In this document: positions 58,055-64,000 of the stretch, piece after piece
Numbering within the stretch: the stretch's first letter is position 1
Layout of the letters: each line of letters opens with the position of its first letter
From: Paraburkholderia sp. BL10I2N1
GTDB taxonomy: Bacteria > Pseudomonadota > Gammaproteobacteria > Burkholderiales > Burkholderiaceae
DNA length: 64,000 nucleotides
NCBI RefSeq assembly: GCF_004361815.1
Contig: NZ_SNWA01000001.1
Coordinates: forward strand, 1,054,001 to 1,118,000
Direction: 5' to 3'
Translations under genes and position numbers: made by a program
Notes under the pieces: generated by a model
The model's input: only the letters and a program-made list of their open reading frames with translations
Told to the model about the DNA's origin: nothing
Database searches by the model: none

Positions 58055-58824
58055 ACACGGCGTCGTTCGATCGCGTCGTGCTGATCACCGGTGCGGGCTC
58101 CGGCATCGGCGCCGCGCTGGCGCGACGCCTCGCCGCCCCGCGCGTCGCGTTGATGTTGCATGCGCGCGGTGCGGATGCAGCCTCGCGCCAGCGCCTCGAC
58201 GCGGTGGCGGCCGACTGCGCATTGAATGGCGCGTCCTGCGCCACGGTGTACGGCGATCTTGCTGAACGCGGCGCTTCGGAACATGCGGTTCACCAAACGC
58301 TCGCCACATTCGGCGCGCTCGATCAGCTCGTCGCCAACGCGGGGCACGCGCAGCGCCAAACGCTGGGTGCGCTCGACGCCGACGCGCTCGCCGAATCGTT
58401 CGCCGCGATGCCCTGCGCGTTTGCAGCGCTCGTGAAACGGGCGACAGCCGCCCTTGAAACGTCGAAGCGAGGACGTGTGGTCGCCGTGAGTTCGTTCGTC
58501 GCGCATCGTTACCACGCGGACGCGCCGTTCGCCGCGACGGCGGCAGCCAAGGCCGCGATCGAATCGCTTGCAAAAACAGCCGCCGCCGAACTGGCGCCGC
58601 ACGGCGTGACGGTGAATTGCGTCGCGCCTGGCTACACACGCAAGGATCGCGGCCCAAGCGCCGACAATGCGCCCGCATGGGCGCGCGCTGCCGAAGCGAC
58701 TCCGCTCGGCCATGTCGCTGAACCGGACGACATCGCCGCCCTGGTGGCGTTCCTGCTGTCGGACGAAGCGCGGCACATCACCGGCCAGGTGATTCACGTC
58801 GATGGCGGCCTCACGCTCAGCTGA
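58051..58824 (+). CDS. SDR-family protein lacking the catalytic tyrosine
   Basis: The 257-residue protein has a short-chain dehydrogenase fold: N-terminal VVLITGAGSGIGAALARRLA, QLVANAGHAQ (NAG at 96-98), VVAVSSFVAHRYHADA (Ser 147/148) and VNCVAPGYTRKDRGP. In the YxxxK position the sequence is FAATAAAKAAIESLA: the Lys (K167) is kept, but four residues before it is Thr (T163), not Tyr. The normal catalytic Tyr is therefore missing, so it may bind NAD(P) without classic catalysis. Its ATG overlaps the ABC stop codon, so both are coupled. Confidence 0.85.
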   Translation: MNTASFDRVVLITGAGSGIGAALARRLAAPRVALMLHARGADAASRQRLDAVAADCALNGASCATVYGDLAERGASEHAVHQTLATFGALDQLVANAGHAQRQTLGALDADALAESFAAMPCAFAALVKRATAALETSKRGRVVAVSSFVAHRYHADAPFAATAAAKAAIESLAKTAAAELAPHGVTVNCVAPGYTRKDRGPSADNAPAWARAAEATPLGHVAEPDDIAALVAFLLSDEARHITGQVIHVDGGLTLS

Positions 58825-58909
58825 TACTTCGGCTCGAAGCAACCGCCCCCTCTGCCCCAGCCTGGGCGACATCGAGGCAGCGTTGCACAGCAACGCCTTA
58901 GCAACCTCG

Positions 58910-58947
58910 GGAAACATCCGGAAAGCAACAAGAAGAGTTTGAAAGCA
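58910..58947. promoter_or_regulatory. GGAAAG-type element upstream of the exported-protein gene
   Basis: GGAAACATCCGGAAAGC (58910-58926) matches GGAAAGATTTGGAAAGC at 60273-60289 in 14 of 17 bases. GAAAGCA recurs at 58921 and 58941, 20 bp apart. The rest of the 242-base gap (58825-59066) shows no further feature. Tandem half-sites at about 10-bp spacing are typical for OmpR-family regulators. Confidence 0.45.
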
Positions 58948-59066
58948 CTTACGAAGCGCGCGGGCTGTTCGCCGCTTTGAAAAAGTCGCAGTGGAGCGAG
59001 TATTGGCATGCGCGCAGGCCATCGCGCGCCGCACGCTGCCACATCACTCGTTACCGGATTCCGCAT

Positions 59067-59552
59067 ATGTCACTCGACCGCCGCTCCAATCTTCTGCCCC
59101 ACCGTTTCGAACGCGCGAGCCGCTTCACCTTCGCACGTCAAGCCGCTGCGCTGGGTGCGGCAGCGTTGCTGCTGTCGGTGGCGCACGGCGCGCTCGCGAC
59201 CGAATCGGCCGATGTCTGCCCGGCGCTCAAACAGATCGTCGCCGCCTCCGATTTCAACCACTTGCGCAGCGAGCCTACCGCCCGGTTGCCAGGCGTTGCC
59301 GCGGCGGAAGATTGCCGCACGACCACCAACACGTTCGACTGCCACTGGCGCGCGCACTGGCCGGCCGATGGCGTCATCAACGATCCGCTCGAAGAAATGG
59401 GCGCGGACATCGCCGCGTGCCTGCCGAACGTGATCCACGACGTCAACACGCCGACGCGCCAGCACTTCGTCGTGACGGGCATGGACCGCCGCGTCTCCGT
59501 GACCGCGAGCGTCGTTGCGCCGAACGAACTGCGTCTACACATCACGCGTTAA
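59067..59552 (+). CDS. Exported protein of unknown function, 161 aa
   Basis: A 161-residue protein with an Arg-rich N-terminus and a hydrophobic segment (FARQAAALGAAALLLSVAHG) that looks like a signal peptide ending near ALATES. The mature part has four Cys (CPALKQI, EDCRTTT, DCHWRAHW, ACLPNV) that may form disulfides in the periplasm. I recognise no family. The ATG at 59067 is preferred over one at 58977, which would add 30 residues. It precedes a lipoprotein gene by about 48 bases and the first response regulator gene, on the same strand. Confidence 0.6.
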   Translation: MSLDRRSNLLPHRFERASRFTFARQAAALGAAALLLSVAHGALATESADVCPALKQIVAASDFNHLRSEPTARLPGVAAAEDCRTTTNTFDCHWRAHWPADGVINDPLEEMGADIAACLPNVIHDVNTPTRQHFVVTGMDRRVSVTASVVAPNELRLHITR

Positions 59553-59600
59553 CGCGCGGCCGCACGCGTGCTCCCAGCCGGCTCCGACCCTATTGCATCC

Positions 59601-60230
59601 ATGCCCGCCATCGCCATTCGCGCCCGCCTCGCGACCGCACGTGCCCCGCTTGCACGCGCTGCCCTGCGCCGGCGGGGCGCGAGCTTCGCGCTCGCCGCAT
59701 CGCTGGCGCTAGGGCTGAACGGCTGCGCGTGGACACTGATCACCGCCGCCGACGCCACCGGCTCGGTGATCCAGGCGGGCTACGCGATCGCGGGAAACTA
59801 TTCGTCGCCGACCTTCATCAATGGACGCCCTGCTTCGCTGCGCTCGATCTGCATTGAGTTGAATTCGACCGTTTCGGTCAGCGATTTCGTGCCTGCCCTG
59901 CAACTGGCACTCCAGCGGCGCGGCGTAGAGTCCAACGTCTATTACCCGGGCACCTCGCCGTCGAGTTGCGAGGCGCAGCTCGTCTACAACGCAGCCATCG
60001 ATTACGGGCGCCGTTCATTCTCTGACGAACCGAAGGCCTATCTTTCGATGATCGATCTCACGCTGCTGCAGCGTGGCCGCATTCTCGTCACTGCCCGTTA
60101 CGAAACCGGCGGCCTCGGCCTTGACCGTTTCTCGAACGCAACCACCAAGCTGACCGGATTGATCGACCGGATGGTGGTCGATCAACACGACCTCCCGCCC
60201 GAGACGGTCCAGACTTCGCAGGCCAACTGA
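59601..60230 (+). CDS. Putative lipoprotein of unknown function
   Basis: A 209-residue protein with an Arg-rich N-terminus, hydrophobic segment and lipobox LNGC (SFALAASLALGLNGCAW), so a lipid-anchored envelope protein is likely. The mature part (about 160 residues) is a soluble mixed alpha/beta domain with two Cys (CIELNSTVS, SSCEAQLVYN), fitting a disulfide. No family is recognised. The start could be the ATG at 59601 or a GTG at 59568. It lies between the exported-protein gene and the first response regulator and may be co-transcribed. Confidence 0.6.
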   Translation: MPAIAIRARLATARAPLARAALRRRGASFALAASLALGLNGCAWTLITAADATGSVIQAGYAIAGNYSSPTFINGRPASLRSICIELNSTVSVSDFVPALQLALQRRGVESNVYYPGTSPSSCEAQLVYNAAIDYGRRSFSDEPKAYLSMIDLTLLQRGRILVTARYETGGLGLDRFSNATTKLTGLIDRMVVDQHDLPPETVQTSQAN

Positions 60231-60252
60231 CCCTGGCCCGCCCAGGCTAAAA

Positions 60253-60303
60253 CTTTCCGCGCCGCTCACGCTGGAAAGATTTGGAAAGCACTGCGCGCTT
60301 TCC
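60253..60303. promoter_or_regulatory. Cluster of four GGAAAG boxes upstream of the first response regulator
   Basis: GGAAAG occurs at 60273-60278 and 60283-60288 (10 bp apart) and in inverted form CTTTCC at 60253-60258 and 60298-60303. The 12-mer GGAAAGATTTGG (60273-60284) is identical to one on the minus strand at 63193-63204. A TAATAT box at 60322-60327 could be the -10 of the regulator gene, so the boxes lie where an activator or autoregulator would bind. Confidence 0.55.
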
Positions 60304-60334
60304 TGCGCTGCGATCAATCCTTAATATCGGCCGC

Positions 60335-61099
60335 ATGAGCAAACATATCCTGATTGTCGACGACGACCCGGTGGTCCGCGACCTCGTGCGTGAGTATCTG
60401 CAATCGCGCGGCTATGCGGTGTCGGTGCTGCATCACGGCATGGGTCTGCAACGTCGCCTGCAGGTCGAGCGGCCGGACCTCGTGGTGCTCGACATCATGA
60501 TGCCGGAGCTGGACGGCATCAGCGCGCTGCGCACACTGCGCATCGCCGGCGACGAGATTCCGGTGATCCTGCTGACTGCGCGCGCCGATGTGATCGATCG
60601 CGTCATCGGCCTCGAACTCGGCGCCGACGACTATCTCGGCAAGCCGTTCGATCCGAGCGAGCTGGTCGCGCGCATCCGCACGGTGCTGCGACGTCGCGGC
60701 ATCGTGCCGCTGTCGGGCGCGGCACCCGAGCAGCGGGCGCCGTATCGCTTCGGACGTTTCGAGATCAACTTCCCGGCGCGCGAGTTGCGTCACGACGGCG
60801 AACGCATCCCGCTGCGCTCCAGCGAGTTCGCCATGCTAAAGATATTCGTCACTCACGCGATGACCGTGCTGACCCGCGCGCAATTGCTGGAGAAGCTTCA
60901 CGGCAGCAGTTCCGAGCACCGGAACCGGAGCCTCGATGTGTCGATCTGGCGTCTGCGGCGGCTGATCGAAATCGACCCGTCGGAGCCGCGCTACGTGCAG
61001 ACCGTGTGGGGACAGGGCTACGTCTTCGTGCCGGACGGCGAGATCGGCGCGGCCGAGCGCTGCATGCCGGCGTCCCCCAGCATCCAGGCTACCCCCTGA
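60335..61099 (+). CDS. OmpR-family response regulator (first of two paralogues)
   Basis: The 254-residue protein has a receiver domain (phospho-acceptor D53 in VVLDIMMPELDG, acidic pair DD at 9-10, T81 and K103) and a C-terminal winged-helix DNA-binding domain (YRFGRFEINFPARELRHDGE, LRSSEFAMLKIFV, NRSLDVSIWRLRRLIE, YVQTVWGQGYVF). The ATG at 60335 begins MSKHILIVDDDP; an ATG at 60281 would add 18 residues. No histidine kinase gene is adjacent. It is paralogous to the regulator at 63300: 73 of the first 110 residues are identical by my count. Confidence 0.93.
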   Translation: MSKHILIVDDDPVVRDLVREYLQSRGYAVSVLHHGMGLQRRLQVERPDLVVLDIMMPELDGISALRTLRIAGDEIPVILLTARADVIDRVIGLELGADDYLGKPFDPSELVARIRTVLRRRGIVPLSGAAPEQRAPYRFGRFEINFPARELRHDGERIPLRSSEFAMLKIFVTHAMTVLTRAQLLEKLHGSSSEHRNRSLDVSIWRLRRLIEIDPSEPRYVQTVWGQGYVFVPDGEIGAAERCMPASPSIQATP

Positions 61100-61146
61100 A
61101 GCGCGCCCGTGCGTGCGCCTCTCGCGTGCTGCGCACGCGAAATGCA

Positions 61147-61815
61147 TCAGAACGTCAGCACGCTCATGAAGAGTCGCTGCAGCCAGCCCATCGTCGTCGA
61201 ATCGGCCAGCATGCCCACCCCTGCCTGTTCGATGCGCGCATTGGCAACCTTGCTCGACGCGACATAGTTGCCGGCTTCGATGTCCTTCGGATTGACGATG
61301 CCCGACAGCCTCAGGCGATCGTTGTTGCCACCCATCGCGATCAGCTTTTCTCCCGACACGACGAGATTGCCGGTCGGCATCGTGCCTATCACCGTGACGG
61401 CCAGCGTGCCGGTCATGCCGTTCGTATCGGAGATCGCGCCTTTCCCGTTGAACGTCGTGGCCGCCGAGCCGATGTTGAAAAGTCTGGCGAGCCGGGCGGC
61501 GGTGCCCGTCGATTTGTCGGCCGCCTCGGCCGTGATTTCACTCGCGCGGCTCGCGGATGCGTTCGCGCTGTTGCTTCCGGTGTAAGCCTCCGACAGTCGG
61601 ATCGTGAGCACGTCGCCGATGCGTTGCGCGCGCGGCGTTTCGTAGAACAGCAGCGAATTGCCCGCCTGATAGATCGCGCCCTGCGAGTTGACGTTAAGCG
61701 GCGCGGACGCGAGCGGCGGCGTCATCGGCGTATCGACGATCGATTGGGGCGGACTGACGCACGCGGCGCAGGACGTCGTCGCGAGGATGGCCGCAATGAG
61801 ACGAAGTGGAATCAT
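61147..61815 (-). CDS. flgH: FlgH-like flagellar L-ring lipoprotein, orphan
   Basis: The 222-residue protein follows FlgH over its length: LLFYETPRAQRIGDVLTIRL, SNSANASASR, FNGKGAISDTNGMTGTLAVT, GNLVVSGEKLIAM, RLSGIVNPKDIEAGNYVASS and the C-terminal ARIEQAGVGMLADSTTMGWL. FlgH forms the L-ring in the outer membrane around the flagellar rod. The signal has Cys16 and Cys19, either of which could be lipid-modified. Normally flgH lies in flgFGHI; here no other flagellar gene is near. It ends an apparent four-gene minus-strand set flanked by two response regulators. Confidence 0.88.
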   Translation of the reverse strand: MIPLRLIAAILATTSCAACVSPPQSIVDTPMTPPLASAPLNVNSQGAIYQAGNSLLFYETPRAQRIGDVLTIRLSEAYTGSNSANASASRASEITAEAADKSTGTAARLARLFNIGSAATTFNGKGAISDTNGMTGTLAVTVIGTMPTGNLVVSGEKLIAMGGNNDRLRLSGIVNPKDIEAGNYVASSKVANARIEQAGVGMLADSTTMGWLQRLFMSVLTF

Positions 61816-61868
61816 GGGTAGTCCCGATCTATGGTGAACATCGGAGCCGGAAGAAAGCAAACCAGGCT

Positions 61869-62606
61869 TCAACCCGCGTCCGGGCTGCTGGCCTGCCATT
61901 GCCGCGCAACCGACTTGACCCACGCGGCCGGGTCTTTCAGCAGGTAAGTGAGCGTGCCGTTGCGCGTTCCTGGCAGAAAACACAGCGTGATCGAACTCAC
62001 CGCGTTCTCCCACACGTAGACCGGCATCGCTGCGCCCGCCGAAACCGCTTCGGCAGACGACACAGCACGCGCTGGCATCCGCGGCGCGCCGTAGCGGTCT
62101 GCGAGCGCCGCGCGCAGGTCGTTCGCCGTGAGCTCGTCGACGACGAACGAGATCTCGTACAGGCGGAACGACGTTTCTCCGGCCGCCCGTGCGAAGCGCA
62201 GCACGTGATCCTGCGCCGGCGCGCCATCGACGACCGCGCGCGACAGTTGCCAACTCTCGTCCGACCGGTGCGCCCAACGGCAGGCGACGGTGAGACTGTT
62301 GTCCGTCTTCAAGCCCATGCCGAGCGCGCCCGCCATCACGTCAGTCTCGCAGACCGGCACGCTGCCGGGCGGGGTCGCGCGGACCGGCTGGTTGGCGCGA
62401 AACGAATCGAGCGTAATGCCAAGCGGAATTCCGCGAAATGCGAAGGGCTCGTCCTTGATGCGCTTGCGCGCATCCAGCATCGCGGACTTCGCCGGGCTTC
62501 GATGGGACTTCGCCGGAGGCTCCGGCTCATGAGCGCTCGAGAGGGTCGCGACGCACAAGATCCCCGCGAGCAGCAGAGCGATACGGACGGACAGTCGGGT
62601 GTTCAT
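61869..62606 (-). CDS. Exported protein of unknown function, 245 aa
   Basis: A 245-residue protein with a signal peptide (MNTRLSVRIALLLAGILCVA, cleaved near SSAHEP), then a Pro/Lys-rich linker and a mature domain of about 190 residues with three Cys (VCETDVM, VACRWAH, LCFLPG). I recognise no family. It lies 53 bases upstream of the FlgH-like gene on the same strand and downstream of two small genes. The context suggests a periplasmic partner of the FlgH-like ring, an inference only. Confidence 0.7.
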   Translation of the reverse strand: MNTRLSVRIALLLAGILCVATLSSAHEPEPPAKSHRSPAKSAMLDARKRIKDEPFAFRGIPLGITLDSFRANQPVRATPPGSVPVCETDVMAGALGMGLKTDNSLTVACRWAHRSDESWQLSRAVVDGAPAQDHVLRFARAAGETSFRLYEISFVVDELTANDLRAALADRYGAPRMPARAVSSAEAVSAGAAMPVYVWENAVSSITLCFLPGTRNGTLTYLLKDPAAWVKSVARQWQASSPDAG

Positions 62607-62609
62607 CGT

Positions 62610-62816
62610 TCAGTCGATGGCTGCTGCGCACGCATCGAACGGCACCGCTGCGGCGTGGCCCACCACGGGCACGATTTTCAGCGTGGCCGCGCTCAGGCGG
62701 CACGGCAACGCGGCAACGGCGCAGCCGCCTAGCGGCAGCAGCGTCGCGCCAAGCGCCAGCCATGCGGCCATGCACGCGCATCGGTTGAGGGATTTTGCAA
62801 ATCGCACGTCGCGCAC
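62610..62816 (-). CDS. Small putative lipoprotein
   Basis: A 68-residue protein (GTG start at 62816) with a basic n-region RFAKSLNR, a hydrophobic stretch and the lipobox LGGC (LGATLLPLGGCAVAALPC), so a lipid-anchored protein of about 37 mature residues is likely. Other possible starts are GTG at 62807 and ATG at 62771. Three Cys occur in the mature part. No family recognised. It begins 8 bases after the stop of the Pro/Thr-rich peptide gene and ends 3 bases before the next gene starts, which supports an operon. Confidence 0.55.
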   Translation of the reverse strand: MRDVRFAKSLNRCACMAAWLALGATLLPLGGCAVAALPCRLSAATLKIVPVVGHAAAVPFDACAAAID

Positions 62817-62824
62817 CGGTAATC

Positions 62825-63007
62825 TCAGGCCGTCGTATCGACGTGATTGCCGACAAGACCGGTCGGCAAGGTCGGCGCCGGCGTGCTGGATTCGGGGGTA
62901 GTGGGTCGGGTAGCGGTCGTGCTTTCGCCCGACGGCTTCCCGGTTGGGCGTGTGGCCGGCTTCAGCGATGGAATGCTGGGCGCCTTGAAATTGCCTTGAA
63001 TGGTCAT
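62825..63007 (-). CDS. 60-aa Pro/Thr-rich peptide
   Basis: A 60-codon frame whose product starts MTIQGNFKAPSIPSLKPATR and continues with many Thr, Pro and Ser to NHVDTTA. No signal peptide or membrane segment. GAGG lies six bases before the ATG and the lipoprotein gene follows after eight bases, so it is probably translated as first gene of the set. I recognise no family; disordered linkers of this type are found in exported or ring-associated proteins, but no function is claimed. Confidence 0.55.
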   Translation of the reverse strand: MTIQGNFKAPSIPSLKPATRPTGKPSGESTTATRPTTPESSTPAPTLPTGLVGNHVDTTA

Positions 63008-63192
63008 GGTAAGCCTCGCGTGTCACGTGTCGTTCAGAGGGAGCGCCGCGTACCGGGCATCCGCAGGTTCGCGGAAACCCATGTGGCAGCAGGAACGTAC
63101 TGCGTGACGAATCATCCCGCCCCGAGTGCGGGCGCGAAGCAGGAAGGAACGCGTGCTTTTCGCCGGTGCTTACGAGCCGTTTCGGGTAGCTC

Positions 63193-63216
63193 CCAAATCT
63201 TTCCCGGGAAGGATTT
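63193..63216. promoter_or_regulatory. 22-bp near-palindrome containing the GGAAAG element
   Basis: AAATCTTTCCC followed directly by GGGAAGGATTT (63195-63216) is an inverted repeat with one mismatch in 11. The minus-strand reading GGAAAGATTTGG (63193-63204) is identical to 60273-60284. It lies in the 292-base gap between the divergent Pro/Thr peptide gene and the second response regulator and can serve both. Confidence 0.55.
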
Positions 63217-63299
63217 CGTACGACGATTGACGGAGCGTCGTAAGTGTTGGTAAGGAAAACTGTTACCTCGAAATTCGCTCGCCGGTCTAGAATTTCGCG

Positions 63300-64000
63300 A
63301 TGAATCCACAGGTCCTAATCGTCGACGACGACCCGGTCGTACGCGATCTGCTTTGCCGCTTCCTGCAATCGAACGGGCTTGATGCATCCGTGCTGCATGA
63401 CGGCACCCATCTGCAGCGGCGGCTCGAACGCGAACGCCCGTCGGTCGTCGTGCTCGACATCATGATGCCGGACACCGACGGCCTGCGCGCGCTCACCGCG
63501 CTGCGCGCCGCGGGCGACGACATCCCGGTCATTTTCGTCACCGCGCGCGGCACGGTCGCGGATCGCATCGTCGGTCTGTCGCTCGGCGCCGACGATTATC
63601 TGACGAAGCCCTTCGACCCCCGCGAACTTCTGGCGCGCATCCATACCGTGCTGCGCCGGCGCGGGCCGGCCACGACAAGCGCACCGGAGGCCCGCAAGCG
63701 TTTCAGCTTCGGTCCGTTCGAACTCGACTTCACGACGCGCACCCTGCTGCGCGACGGCAACCGGCTCGCGTTGCGCGACAGCGAATTCGCGCTCCTGAAG
63801 ATCTTCGTCAACAATCCGTACAAGGTGCTCTCGCGTGTACTGATCCACGATCTCGTGCACCGCGACGACCTCGCCTTTCGCGATCGCAGTCTCGATGTGC
63901 CCATCTGGCGACTGCGCCGCGTGATCGAGGACGACCCGTCGAATCCGTGCTACGTGCAGACCGTGCGCGGCAAGGGCTATGTGTTCGTGCCCGACGCTGA
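63300..64000 (+). CDS. OmpR-family response regulator (second paralogue, 3' end beyond window)
   Basis: The frame is open from ATG 63300 to the last base, 233 codons plus two bases. It has a receiver domain with D53 (VVLDIMMPDTDG), T81 and K103 at the same positions as the first regulator and the winged-helix domain (FSFGPFELDFTTRTLLRDGN, LRDSEFALLKIFV, RSLDVPIWRLRRVIE, YVQTVRGKGYVFVP). The two are 66% identical over 110 residues by hand count, so a duplication is likely. It probably ends a few codons past the window. No kinase seen. Confidence 0.92.
   Translation, partial: MNPQVLIVDDDPVVRDLLCRFLQSNGLDASVLHDGTHLQRRLERERPSVVVLDIMMPDTDGLRALTALRAAGDDIPVIFVTARGTVADRIVGLSLGADDYLTKPFDPRELLARIHTVLRRRGPATTSAPEARKRFSFGPFELDFTTRTLLRDGNRLALRDSEFALLKIFVNNPYKVLSRVLIHDLVHRDDLAFRDRSLDVPIWRLRRVIEDDPSNPCYVQTVRGKGYVFVPDA

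Noticed and set aside
61006..61821. 271-codon plus-strand frame over the FlgH-like gene
   Set aside because: Antisense to a gene with clear FlgH motifs; Arg-rich without domain.

Overview
The window is a GC-rich, gene-dense chromosomal segment of a Burkholderiaceae bacterium, most like Paraburkholderia or a close relative. The gene orders support this: hemA-prfA-prmC-grxD-ubiX; petABC-sspAB; the single-direction block mla - ABC - bolA - murA - hisGDCB - marC - hisHAFIE - HIT - tatABC; and thiOSGE behind a TPP riboswitch. Protein sequences such as RF1, SspA/SspB, HisG (short form) and MurA also fit. There are no insertion sequences, prophage genes, integrases or CRISPR arrays. Most of the window is core genome; the accessory parts are about 6-27 kb and 56-64 kb.

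Layout. 0-4.4 kb (+): translation termination and cofactor genes (3' end of hemA, prfA, prmC, grxD, ubiX, a LigB-type dioxygenase). 4.5-15 kb: mixed accessory genes: amino acid permease, cold-shock gene with its own promoter, long leader and terminator, YegD-like Hsp70, two MFS transporters, nitroreductase, TetR regulator with twin operator-like palindromes, DUF1415 protein, a methyltransferase. 15-20.4 kb: a hexuronate-type catabolic cluster (FadR-family GntR regulator, UxaB-like reductase, MFS transporter, UxaA-like dehydratase) in which the transporter carries a one-base frameshift. 20.4-24.2 kb: small DUF1059 protein, HI0933-family flavoprotein, methyltransferase. 23.5-26.6 kb (-): a periplasmic oxidation operon of PQQ dehydrogenase, diheme cytochrome c and exported ankyrin protein.

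27-33.6 kb: tRNA-Thr(TGT) with a strong terminator behind sspAB and petABC (cytochrome bc1), then NIF3-like protein divergent from a membrane-anchored DegQ/DegS-type protease. The Rieske subunit has a twin-arginine signal and the tatABC genes lie a few kb away. 33.8-52.2 kb (-): tatCBA, HIT protein, the complete his biosynthesis set except hisZ, murA, bolA, an ABC-2 exporter and mlaFEDACB for outer-membrane lipid asymmetry. 52.3-56.1 kb (-): thiamine thiazole/coupling operon thiO-thiS-thiG-thiE under a TPP riboswitch; ThiE has an extra N-terminal domain.

56.3-64 kb: an SbmA/YddA-type ABC transporter coupled to an SDR-like protein that lacks the catalytic tyrosine, then the least understood region. 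Here two closely similar OmpR-family response regulators, without a kinase in view, flank a minus-strand set: a 60-residue Pro/Thr-rich peptide, a small lipoprotein, an exported 245-residue protein and an orphan FlgH (flagellar L-ring) homologue. An exported protein and a lipoprotein of unknown function precede the first regulator. A GGAAAG-type element recurs in the three promoter regions of this module, including an exact 12-base match between two of them. This is the best candidate here for an undescribed, co-regulated envelope system. The second response regulator runs off the right edge.
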